A stretch of 64,000 nt of DNA from positions 78,599,257 through 78,663,256 of the forward strand of contig JAVHZZ010000010.1 of NCBI GenBank assembly GCA_036250195.1. The letters are read 5' to 3'. Origin of the DNA: Mixophyes australis. Its lineage: Eukaryota; Chordata; Amphibia; Anura; Limnodynastidae. Below are positions 24,116 to 34,704 of this stretch, one piece after another. Made by a program: the position numbers and the translations under genes. The notes beneath the pieces were generated by a model. That model did not search any database. It saw only the letters and a list, made by a program, of their open reading frames with translations, and had not been told where the DNA came from. Numbering within the stretch: the stretch's first letter is position 1; every line of letters begins with the position of its first letter.

Positions 24116-24483
24116 CAGGGCCGTCTCTCCCATTGGGCACAATGGGCAGGTGCCCGGGGGCCTGTCGAGGCAGCGCTGAAAAAAAAAAATCCTGCTAACC
24201 CCCAAAAAAGAAAGGAAATACTTACCTTGCGGTCAGCTGGCGATCCGGCTCCCTCCTTGGTCTCCTCCTCCGTGCGGCACTCGCAGTGCATGTCGGGCAT
24301 GACATCATCACGCCCGACATCCATTGTGGAGCGCAGCATAGAGGAGTCCCTCGCGCGAAAACAGCATTAAGCAGGCAGCAGCAGTGACTGAAGAAAAATG
24401 TAGAGGAGAATAAGCCGATTAATAGGTAAGTCAAGGTTTTTTTTATTTTTTTTATTTAAAGGGACGCTGACAGCTGAAAGAAA

Positions 24484-24531
<48 letters not shown>

Positions 24532-24566
24532 TTATAATCACTTTTTTTTTTACACACACACACATT

Positions 24567-24658
<92 letters not shown>

Positions 24659-24711
24659 GCCCCGGTGCACTGCTTTGCCCGGGGGCCCATAATGTTGTTA
24701 AGAGGGCCCTG
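24116..24711. mobile_element. hAT-type non-autonomous element with TA arrays
   Basis: It starts CAGGGCCGTCTC and ends GAGGGCCCTG. The 8-bp flanks GTTGTGTG (24108-24115) and GTTGTATG (24712-24719) differ at one base. The interior holds a GC-rich hairpin (ATGTCGGGC...GCCCGACAT, 24289-24320) and two (TA)n tracts (about 24487-24528 and 24570-24655). There is no transposase. Confidence 0.85.
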
Positions 24712-24719
24712 GTTGTATG

Positions 24720-25539
24720 CACACTTCATATTGCTGCTTTGATCTCATAAAGTGATTGATCTAATGTTACGCTACAAAGATAACAGGCAGCCCTTTTGTG
24801 AGACTGAGGGTTGCTTGTGAGGTCCTTGGAAAATGTATTGCTGTGGACAAGAAAAGTCTTAAAGAGGAGTAAAATTGTGTCTTACAATGCCATGCATTTT
24901 AGAACTTATGGTTGTTTACCTACTGGCATTAAGGAAACACCACAAAAACATAATTGCTGGTGGTGCTGGGGTCAGTGGACGAAACTCCATTGAAACTCTT
25001 GTGTTCAATTGCAGTCAAAGCAAGGGAATAGAGCAGACTGCAACCAAAAAGAGTTGGCACAAGTGAGAATGGGGTTTTAAAAATACTTGAGCAAAAAGAA
25101 GAACTTTAATGCCATCTGGTTACTAGCCTTCGTTTTTAAAAGCTGTTTCATTTGGGCTGTCATCTGCAGCAGCCAGCTGTAGAGAAATATTGGCTGGGTA
25201 TAGAGACAACACTCATAAGGAAATTGACTGGTTGGGAGGACGAGGATTTGTTTCCCTCCTTTAGCTCATTAATTTGTTTTTGGTTTGAGCATCACATTTT
25301 GAGATGAAAAGGCTAGAGAGACGTCTTATATAATTGTCTGAGTATAAAGGGGTTATTGAGCCTATTTTCTATGTCCCTCCTTATGTCAGTTGAAGGAAGT
25401 GTGAGCATTCTACAGTCAGCTGTTAGTGTGGCAAAGGTTTTATGCTTAAAGGCTAGTGGTAAACCAAACCATGGTCATAAGTCATGACTATCTCTCAAAA
25501 GGGTTTATCAGACTTCAAATAAACTCTATTTTTCCAGCT
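24720..25539. other. Unannotated stretch
   Basis: No supported feature was seen. Confidence 0.35.
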
Positions 25540-26420
25540 GGTGTCGAAGTCGTATAATTGGATGAACGAAAGTATATTGGTTAATATTGTTTTAGTGGTC
25601 GATTGCACTCAGTATGCCACGCTACACGTGGCATACGACAATCGCAAGGTAAAATACGCAAGTACATACTCGCATTACAACATTTAGTTATTTATATAAT
25701 TCATATTCATATTGGTTCCGTTACACAGTAATTTATGAGCAGATAGTATTTAGTTTATTATTAGTTTATATAATATGATTATATGTACACTTCAGTGTTA
25801 TTTAAGGTTCAGGTTATAGGAAAGGTGTCATGTCTAGTATCATATTAATCCCCTATTCATCAGCAGCTGTCCGGTTCATTCGGCGAAGAGATAGCACATT
25901 ACATACTCTAGTTATTGATGTTAGGGAATAAACCTTTAATATGATACTGACCATAAAATGCTAATAGACTAATTGTAACTGGAGATTCAGGCGGGAAGAA
26001 CAGAGCTCATCCCCTGGAGAGATGACTCCCACCTTTGGATTCCTTAGATTGAACCAGCCTATGACCTGTTTACCCTGGACCCATCTGAAGTCTGGACCTA
26101 TAGAAGCAAGCTACGTCATCTCTATTGTTCACTCTGTAACACTGACTGTATATAATCATAGCTGCACCCCCACTAGCCTCAGTCTACTCGGACCACAGTA
26201 TTCTAAACAGATATACTGTGCACTGGGGCCCGTGGTAGCGCAGCGAAGGGCAACGGTATGTATGTATCTTTTGGTATTGGCTGTACTGTATCATAATATA
26301 ATCATGTATTCAACTGTTAAACTTTGCATCTTCTAAAATAAATCACTTTGTGCGTTAGAAACACATACAATCGCTTGGGCAATGCTTATTTGAAAAACGA
26401 TAGAATTACTTTAATACTGG
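25540..26420 (+). mobile_element. Possible solo LTR or LTR-like repeat
   Basis: The sequence begins near TGGTGTCGAAGTCG. It contains a perfect 9-bp stem hairpin (GTATGCCAC/GTGGCATAC, 25612-25636) inside a wider CGATTG/CAATCG pairing, has two AATAAA signals (near 25930 and 26336), and contains no ORF. This organisation suggests an LTR. No target duplication or second LTR was found, so the ends are unproven. Confidence 0.35.
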
Positions 26421-28339
26421 CATGGAACTAGAAGTACCAGCATGCCCTTCCTACCTATGAGTGACTTCATTGAAGGAAGAATATACTGTATTTATAAGCA
26501 TAGTTCATTAGTAAATTTACATAGAGAATCATATTTCTCCCGATACCTTTTTTTATTAAGAGGAACTGACATGGCCGCAATAAAATTAAACACAAGTGTC
26601 ATGAAATATGGTAAAACAAAAATATCCCTGCCTTTATCCAGCAATAATAAAGCATGCAACTGCCTTGTTTTATTCAGTATCAAGTTTGGTTATGATTCTA
26701 CAGATTGCCCATTCAACACATTTTATTTTAATCATGTACACAGAGCTAACAATTGTCATGTACATTACATGAGACCAACTAAAGTATCAATTATTTTTCT
26801 ATGGTACAATGAAAAATATATTTACTTTTAAGGTACATGTACACAAGCTCTATAGTGCTCCATTAGTGATATGCTGTTAATAAACCCTGGTTATACATGA
26901 TTCCAGTCTCTGCTGTTTATTATTAAGTGGTGAAAAACGGTTCAAGAGTGCACAAACCTGCAGCCATGTGCAGTTGGGATCAATGCACTGGATCATCAAT
27001 GCATATTAAAGAAGCTCAAAGCGCTTGTGTACATGCGCTCTTTAAGGGATAATTGTATAGTGTTCTAATTTTAGACCTCGTTTAGAGTTTGATAGACTTT
27101 ATGATCCAAGCATAAGCATAAAAATTCTGTCACAAAACGTGCACATCTACATCCAGATATTGAGTCACGCCTACCTCAAGATACAACAACTCAAAATGCA
27201 GTAACATTTCTGTGACAGGTGTACAGCAGGAGTTCAAATTTATAAACTTACAGCCTGCGATAGTGTAGAGATGTGGCTTGACAGTATTAGTATCACGTTA
27301 GCGGCAAGACTTTGCCAATCCTTTGCGATCGGCCAGGTTCAGTACTGCCTACCAGAGATGCGGAATCTAACAGAGGTTTGGTCTTGGCTGTTTCAGCCCT
27401 GCAGGTCACAGTTCTCTGGGCAAGCACCAAGCGAGACCAGTTGGAGATGGTGTAGGTTAGAACCAGTACAGGTATCCAGATGACCATTTCAATTGGGAAG
27501 TTGGTTTTCTGAATATGATAGGTGACTGCAGATGTAGGGTATTTGGTTTGCCTGCCTAAGTTAGGAAACTGGAGACTCTGTTTTTCCACGTTTGACAGGT
27601 GACTGTAGGTATAGGATATCTGGATTGCTAGGTTAAGCTGGGAAGCTGGTGACTCTGGTTTTCCAAGTTAGACAAGTAACTGCAGGGATCCAACTAATCC
27701 TCAACTGAGCAGGCTGAAGGACAAGAAGATCTGGTAAATAGGGAGAGACACCGGTGCTTTAAATATCTCAGAGAGGTGAGTGGGAGGAACAACTAATCAG
27801 CTGATGACCGGGTGACAGAGGAGATAAAAGATGGGTTAGCGCCAGAGCCGGATTTAGACCTCATAGGGCCCTAGGCAGGATACTGTTTTTGGGGCCCCTC
27901 CCTGCAACAATCCATAGCACTATATTTTTACAGCCTACCATATACCCCTATAGTTACGTAGAAGTGAAAGCATGTGCCGCCGCATGCCTACCATATACCC
28001 CTATAGTTAAGTAGATATGAAAGTATGAAAGCATGTGCCACGCCGCCAAAGGAGGTGAGGGCGTGGCTTGCATCTTTGGGGGCGTACCTAACATGTGAAA
28101 AGAGCAAGGCCACCCTGCTGCAGAAAAAGGCACCCCTAAATAATTACCAAGCAGTCCCATTTTTTTAAGTAGTTGGGTCAAAACAACATAATAAATATTG
28201 AAGTCAGGGCAGAAATACTTACTTAAGTTGTTTGCAAAAATAATACGCATAAATCCAAGTATGTGCTCGTCACTTTTGTCCCTCTATCATCACACTGTGC
28301 CCCTTCATTGTCACTTTTGCCCCTTCACAATATCACATG

Positions 28340-28965
28340 TGCCCTTTCACCATCACCTCTGTGCCCATCACCATCACCACCTCTGTGCCAATCACCATCA
28401 CCACCACTGTGCCAATCACCATCACCACCTCTGTGCCCATTACCACCTCTGTGCCCTTCACCATCACCACTTCTGTGCCAATCACCATCACCACCTCTGT
28501 GCCTCTTCACCATCACCACCTCTGTGCCCTTCACCATCACCACCTCTGTGCCAATCACCATCACCAATTCTGTGCCCCTTCACCATCACCACCTCTGTGC
28601 CCTTCACCATCACCACCTCTGTGCCCATCACCACTTCTGTGCCAATCACCATCACCACTTCTGTGCCAATCACCATTTCTGTGCCCTTCACCCTCACCAC
28701 CTCTGTGCCCTTCACCATCACCACTTCTGTGCCAATCACCATCACCACTTCTGTGCCAATCACCATCTCTGTGCCCTTCACCACCTCTGTGCCCATCACC
28801 ATCACCACTTCTGTGCCCCTTCACCATCACCACTTCTGTGCCCCTTCACCATCACCACTTCTGTGCCCCTTCACCACCTCTGTGCCCATCACCATCACCA
28901 CTTCTGTGCCCCTTCACCATCACCACTTCTGTGCCCCTTCACCATCACCACTTCTGTCCCTTGTT
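28340..28965. repeat. Minisatellite inside the hAT-type element
   Basis: More than 25 units of 18-26 bp built on CACCATCACCACTTCTGTGC, with connectors CCAAT, CCCTT or CCCAT. Unit length is variable but often a multiple of 3, giving long Ser/Pro/His pseudo-frames on both strands that are not genes. Confidence 0.92.
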
Positions 28966-29053
28966 TTACTTACCTTTCTATTGCGCACTGCTCCTCCTCC
29001 GTCAGTCCAGATGTAAAAAAAAAAAAAAAGAGAACGAGTCACGTGATCGCTCG

Positions 29054-29118
29054 TCGGGTCCCGGCAGCCTCTCCTCCTCTCTCTATCACTGAGAGGAGAA
29101 GAGGCTGCCGGGACCCGA
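29054..29118. repeat. Long perfect hairpin
   Basis: Arms 29054-29081 and 29091-29118 pair at 27 of 28 positions, with a 9-base loop. The arm begins TCGGGTCCCGGCAGCC. Confidence 0.95.
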
Positions 29119-29160
29119 TTCGCGGCACCCGACCCCCCCTCCTCCGATTCGCGGCACCCC

Positions 29161-29218
29161 CCCTCCCCCGACTCGTGCGGGGGGGGGGGGGGGGGGGGTG
29201 CCGCGAGTCGGGGGAGGG
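29161..29218. repeat. Hairpin enclosing a poly-G run
   Basis: CCCTCCCCCGACTCG (29161-29175) pairs with CGAGTCGGGGGAGGG (29204-29218). The loop contains an unbroken run of about 20 G. Confidence 0.9.
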
Positions 29219-29513
29219 GCCGAATTTTTTTTTTTTTCATTTTTTTAAAAATTACTCCTGTCCCCCCAGCTGTGCCCCCCCAGAGCCGCTAGGCCCTAGG
29301 CAGGTGCCTAGGTTGCCTAGCGGTAATTCCGGCCCTGGTTAGCGCATGGGCAGACACAAATCCAAGATGGCGATTGTCACTGGACGGACACGGCGCCTCG
29401 CCTCTGGGAGGAGCGTTGGTGACCCACAGGTAAGCATTCCGGACTCTGGCAGACAGGTCTGCGGGTCCGATACGTGACAGCAGTAAAATGTCGCATTACC
29501 CTTTTCATACACA

Positions 29514-29700
29514 ATTGAATGTAATAAAGTGTCATGAGAGAGAGTAATCCAAGGTGAGGTATAAACTGTATGAAGTGGTGATGTTATTGAGGGCTTTAAG
29601 GGTGAGTTATTTGATCTGAATACTGCAGAATATGAGGAACCAGTGTAGAGATTTGTAAAGTAGTGTGGCAGATGTGGAATGCAATTTGAGCTTTCACAAC
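29514..29700 (-). pseudogene. LINE fragment (RT C-terminal region)
   Basis: The minus strand gives LHWFLIFCSIQIK and TLKALNNIT, which align with [22 protein letters not shown] of the LINE at 35.2-37.8 kb. Heavily decayed. Confidence 0.6.
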
Positions 29701-30219
29701 ACTAGCTCCAGATGATAGTTGACAGAAAACAGTTCACAATGACAGCTAGAGACACCTTCTCTCAATCCTGTAATCAGCAATCTGCTAAAAACAACAATTT
29801 AGCCACACTTGGACTACTGCACAGCTTTCTTTAAACTGCAATCAGCCACTTAGTGAAAAGGTCAAGTCAAGCAGAACAATGTATCTCACCTTTTTGTAGC
29901 CTTTATAATGTCCCTCAGTTATAGCAAACCTTTGTAGGAAAAAAGTTTTTGGGGGATTTCTCTGCTTGTGATTTGAAGACTTGTTTTACTTGACTGTACA
30001 TCATGATTGTATTTTCTCCAATCCTTTGACCTCGGCTTCGTACCTCACTATTCTACATTCTCCAATCCTTTGAATTTGGCTTTGGTCATCACTATTCTAC
30101 AATCCTTTAATATCAGTTTATATCTCATGACCAGTCCTCTCAGGACTAAGCGGCTAGGCAGGACGTGGTGTGTCTCTGATAGCTACCCCAGCCAATTGTT
30201 TTTTTCCTGGGACCTACCA

Positions 30220-30600
30220 GTACAAAGGAAAGGTGGAAGATCAGTCTTGTTGTGGCATTTAGGACAGACTGAAGCAGGAAAAATGAGTGAGGGGATTGCT
30301 CAATATGTGGAGGTTGCAGTAGTTGAGATGGGAGATAAAGAAGGTATAAGAGTTTTGGTTGCATCTTGGATAAGAAAATTGGATAAAGACTTGATGTGGT
30401 GTACGTTGAGAAAGGAGGGCTGAGAACAGTGCTTTCTAGGAACCCAAAAGATAGTGGGAGTGTAGGGGAGGACAGTTCAGAGATATAAACACTGGAGTTG
30501 AATAAGTAGGAAGTGAGCCAGGAAAGAACAGTGCCCCCAAGGCTAATGTAGTGAAGGATATGCAGGAGAAAAGGGATCAATAGTGTCACACATATCTATC
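30220..30600 (-). pseudogene. LINE fragment (RT region)
   Basis: The minus strand contains VLSWLTSYLFNSSVYI, SVLNATTRLIFHLSF and a stretch like IQDATKT. It is collinear with the RT of the larger LINE and probably the same insertion as 29514-29700, split by about 520 bp. Confidence 0.65.
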
Positions 30601-31163
30601 TTCTCTGGGGATGTTGTGTAAGATCTAATTTAAATTACAGTTTTGTGTATACAGTATTTTGTTAAAAAAATGTTAATCTCACTCTTTTGGGTAATATGGT
30701 CACAAGTGGCAAACATGCAAGTACTACAATGTAGGATCTACCCAGTGCCGTAACCAGCCATTTTAGTGCCCTGGGCGAGACAGGGACCCGGCGCCCCCCA
30801 TCTAAGTGGGAGTGTCAATTGTTGCGTGGGCGTGGCTAGCGCTTTACAAGTTCTAGACCGCACTGAAACCCCCTCCCTCCCCATTCTTCTCAGTCTGGCT
30901 TTGTAAGGATCTTTATGTAATAAGCCTCCATAGAATCAAAGTACTTTAAATGCAGCTATCACATGCTAGCTGTATAAAAAATGAATTGGTTATTGAAATA
31001 AAACTCACTGAAACAAATTAAAACATAAATGTAACGGTACGATCTGTATCACACTGCCCCTTCATCCCACTGTGCCCTCCATCACAGTTTCTCCTTTATC
31101 ACACCGTGCCATGGAGCCATCTTTATCACATTGTGCCCCCTTATCACCATCGCACGAAATTAA

Positions 31164-31227
<64 letters not shown>

Positions 31228-31239
31228 ATATAAAGAGCC

Positions 31240-31815
31240 TCCTAGTGTCCGCGATACCTTACAGAGAGCATTGCTGTCACCACCATACCTTACAGAGAGA
31301 GCATTCCTGTGACCACCATACCTTACAGAGAGCATTCCTATGACCGCCATACCTTACAGAGAGCATTCCTATGATCGCCATACTATACAGAGAGCATTCC
31401 TATGATCACCATACAATACAGAGAGCATTCCTGTGGGGCGCCATACAATATAAAGAGCATTCCTGTGACCGCCATACTATACAGAGAGCATTCCTATGAC
31501 CGCCATACTATGCAGAGAGCATTCCTGTGACCGCCATACTATACAGAGAGCATTCCTGTGACTGCCATACTATACAGAGAGCATTCCTGTGACCTCCATA
31601 CTATACAGAGAGCATTCCTGTGACATCCATACTATACAGAGAGCATTCCTGTGACCGCCATACAATACAGAGAGCATTCCTATGACCGCCATACTACAGA
31701 GAGAGCATTCCTATGACTGCTATACTATACAGAGAGCATTCCTGTGACCGCCATACTATAGAGAGAGCATTCCTATGACCGCCACACAATATAGAGAGCA
31801 TTCTTGTGACTGCAA
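31240..31815. repeat. 30-bp minisatellite
   Basis: About 19 units of a 30-bp repeat containing TACAGAGAGCATTCCTGTGA and CCGCCATACTA, with scattered substitutions. Confidence 0.92.
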
Positions 31816-32094
31816 TACAGATAAATACCTCACCTGAAATTAATAGACCCCACCATTAAATTAAAAAGCCCCATCAATAAATTAAATTGACCCACCAGCA
31901 CCCCACAAATAAAATAGTACCCATTAAATAATTCGCCCCCACCTAAACGTCACCATTAAATTAATAGCCTACATCCCACCCATGTACTAAGACACCCAAC
32001 CTCCCTACCCTCATATCACACATTATATTAATACATCCCCCCTTCCCTCACACATTATGGCAGCATACCCCCCCTTTCCTCATAAAGCATAGCA

Positions 32095-32330
32095 GAATCC
32101 CCCCTCCATAATAGCAGCTTACATCCCCCCCTCCCTCCCTCCATAATAGCAGCTTACATCCCCCCCTCCCTCCCGCCATAATTGCAGCTTACATCCCCTC
32201 CCTCCCTCCATAATTGCAGCTCACATCCCCACCTCCCTCCATAATTGCAGCTTACATCCCCCTCCCTCCCTCCATAATAACAGCTTACATCCTCCATCCC
32301 TCCATAATAGCAACACACATCCCCCTTCCC
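32095..32330. repeat. C-rich tandem repeat
   Basis: About seven imperfect units of CCATAATAGCAGCTTACATC followed by variable C/T runs. Confidence 0.85.
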
Positions 32331-33240
32331 CTGCTTTGAAGCTTACCTTCTTTATTCCTGACCAGCCGTCCTGCCTGGCTCCTCTCTGCTTCTCTGCTCC
32401 TCTGCTGCCTAGCAACGTCATGACATCAGACGCTGAGGCAGAGGGCAGAGTTCAGAAGGGGGTGGAGCCGGGTGCCAGCCGCCATTTTGGATGCGCCGGG
32501 CGGCCGGCAGTCTGAATCTGAGGTCTGTTTAATTTTTTTTTTTTCACTCCTCACACAGAGGCCGGTGCGGTCGGCCACTGCGCCCCCTTGGGACTGCGCC
32601 CTGGGCGGCGGCACCGCCCGCACCGGCCTCGTTACGGCTCTGGATCTACCATCCACCCTTCAGTAGTTGGGGTCCACTGCCAATCGGCTGGACACTATAC
32701 CAGACTGGTCTTATTCTCAGTAATCATTGCGTGGACTCCTTCCAGAATAAATTGATTTCATGTGAATCCATGCCCACCACTAACTCTAAACCTCACTATT
32801 GCAGGAGGAGTCTATACAAGCATGTTTCTAACCATTTGGAGCAATTCTGAAATTAAGTTTTAAATATAATAAACATTGCATAAAAGATTGTCCAATAACT
32901 TCAATCACAATATATAATATATTCAATATATTGTATAAATTGTTAGGGTTAAAGAAGCCTAAATATACTTTACACATTGTTTCCTCATATGTAGCCCTCT
33001 AGTGTTCACTAGTTGCGCTCACATGTGGCTTTAGGTACAGCTAACAGATGGTTCACCTAAAGGAATACAGCTGAATATAGTTTATTGAAGGAAGGGAAAC
33101 AATTGATAAATGCTGCAGCAGGTATATACAGTGTACAACTTATTATAAATATTTCTAATCCAGAATCACTAAAATAAAAGCTTCTTTCTTATACTTCACA
33201 TACAAAAGTGTCCCATGGTGCTGCCACAGAATATTATTAC

Positions 33241-33320
33241 TAGAGATGCTCGGACTCGGTTCTCCGAGAGCTACGCCCACCCGAACTTCGCCGATCCGAG
33301 TAGGCTCAGTACTTTCGGAT
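33241..33320 (+). mobile_element. Terminal fragment of an AGAGATGCTC-type repeat
   Basis: It begins TAGAGATGCTCGGACTCGG. The same terminal word occurs inverted at 43090-43100 and as AGAGATGTG at 59071 and 46131 (inverted). Confidence 0.5.
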
Positions 33321-33361
33321 ACCTTGACAAAGACCCCCGAGGTGGGGTTGAAACGCGTCGG
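33321..33361 (+). ncRNA. Best-preserved hammerhead-like motif
   Basis: The sequence reads CCTTGACAAAGACCCC, loop CGAGGT, GGGGTTGAAACGCGTCGG. ACCCC/GGGGT form stem II, followed by GAAA and the self-complementary ACGCGT, then C. This is the order of a type I hammerhead with minimal stem III. The core should be CUGANGA; here it is TTGACAA, consistent with CpG-type decay, and there is one extra A. Likely inactive. Confidence 0.5.
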
Positions 33362-33539
33362 TTAACACGGGACATCCTGTTCTTTACAGCGGATGCATGC
33401 TATCTGGATGAGAGCCGACTGTTCGGCTGATTGTGCCCGGGATTTTACACAGACACGCTGACTCGTCTCTTGCCATCTGGTACGAGTGTATTAGCTATTT
33501 ATTATCAGGATTCGCTGCTGAATTTGTTTGTTTGGATGA

Positions 33540-34704
33540 TGAACGCTACTTACCGCCTCCACGTCGCTGACCCAAGCTGCTGCTGAATCCATATGTCTCC
33601 TGTTCCTGGATCTCCTGATTCCCTCCAGCGGCACGCGCCCATGTGTCCCGCTGCTCCATCTCCGGTGATCTTCGTCCCGCTGCTCCATCTCCGGTGATCT
33701 TCGTCACCAACAAACGGTGAGCCTGCTCTCCCCTCCCCTGCATTCACCTGATCACAGGCCGCGGATTCGGCCTGCTCCACCGGACACCCCGCCTGCTGCG
33801 GGCACTCAGTTAACCCCTTGTGTCCCTCTCCGCCGGCTGCCTCTCCACGTGGGTCCCTGCTCCCCTGAAGTCTCCGTGGCTCCTTTGGCCTCAACCTCCT
33901 CATTTCTAGGATCTAACCCTCACTCTGGGCTGCCTCTCATGCCCCTGCCCCAGCATATGGTTGATTTTATATAAAAAAAAAAAAATAATAATAAAAAAAA
34001 ATCAGGATCATCCACCATTATTTGGTCAATTAATCACCAACACAGGGCCTGTTTATATCCATTATCCTCCCACCCTGCCTCTCTCATGACCCCACCTGGT
34101 CCCACCGGGCTCCCCGTAACTCCTGACCCCTTGGACCCTCCGACTCTCGTACTTCTCCGGGTCTGAACTCTGCACTGAACTGGTTATCTTGACCCTCCGG
34201 AACTCTGATCCATCCTGATCACTCAACCCCCCCAGGACTTTTCTGATCCTGCGCCTACCTCCTGATTGCTGGATCCCTGGACTACTCCGACTCCTGCAAC
34301 CACCGGGATCCTCCGTGGACTCCCCCGTTCCTGAGTTATCCCTCCAGCTTCCCTGTATGGGCTCTCGGTAGCCCTTCACTGCTGTTCTTGTGTTTATCTG
34401 ATCTAACCATCAATTTTTATCTTTATCTCTAACTTAATGTGCTTATTTTAATTTTAATCAAATTTATTTGTTCCACCTTTATTTTATTGTTCTCTACCAT
34501 ACATTGTCTTCATCATTTAGGTTGTTATTGTTTAGATTGTTATTTTATTCTCCTCCACTACACATTGTCCCATTGATTTACCGCTGCTCTTCCCCACTTT
34601 GCTTTGTCTTCATTGTATTGCTACTGCCCTTCTGTTTCACTCCGCTCCTTAATCCTCTACTCTCCTACGTGCTGCCTTTCTTTGCCCCGTCAGTCTCTAC
34701 TTGA
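33540..34704 (+). mobile_element. Presumed 5' UTR region of the LINE
   Basis: C/T-rich sequence leading into the LINE frame. It contains an exact 29-bp tandem duplication (33646-33674 and 33675-33703, TCCCGCTGCTCCATC...) and an A-rich tract at 33973-34002. The A-tract might instead mark the end of a separate older insertion. The true 5' end is not determined. Confidence 0.45.

Larger units (their letters stand above)
27843..29337. mobile_element. 1.5-kb hAT-type non-autonomous element with satellite cargo
   Basis: It starts CAGAGCCGGATTTAG and ends TTCCGGCCCTG. There is a perfect 8-bp duplication GTTAGCGC at 27835-27842 and 29338-29345. Inside are a 53-bp tandem duplication (about 27935-28040), a large minisatellite (28340-28965), a 28-bp-stem hairpin (29054-29118) and a second GC hairpin around a poly-G run. 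No transposase remains. Confidence 0.92.
27211..29479. mobile_element. LTR-like repeat split by a hAT-type element
   Basis: The left part is 27211-27842 (starting TGTGACAGG) and the right part 29346-29479 (ending ACGTGACA). The termini are short inverted repeats of TGTSAC type. The GTTAGCGC duplication inside shows that the 1.5-kb element inserted into this repeat. No coding sequence or clear outer target duplication was seen, although GCAGTAA occurs on both outer sides. Confidence 0.45.
30743..32642. mobile_element. 1.9-kb hAT-type non-autonomous element with satellite cargo
   Basis: It starts CAGTGCCGTAACCAGCC and ends CGTTACGGCTCTG. There is a perfect 8-bp duplication GATCTACC at 30735-30742 and 32643-32650. 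The interior has (TA)n/(CA)n at 31172-31224, a 30-bp minisatellite and a C-rich 33-bp-type repeat, and shares CATCACACTGTGCCCC-like words with the 27843-29337 element. No transposase. Confidence 0.92.

Noticed and set aside
24222..24434. Donor-like GTAAGTATTT with open frame
   Set aside because: Lies inside a hAT-type element bounded by target duplications.
26442..26831. 129-codon frame
   Set aside because: AT-rich, no domain, no splice signals that suggest use; length is within chance for 64 kb.
28198..29342. Long Ser/Pro/His-rich frames on both strands
   Set aside because: They are translations of a minisatellite with a period often divisible by 3 inside a transposon; no splice or start context.
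13532..32330. CRISPR-like regular repeats
   Set aside because: Units are contiguous with no unique spacers, and the genome is eukaryotic.
33215..33430. 71-codon frame
   Set aside because: It spans a repeat terminus and the hammerhead-like motif; not a gene.
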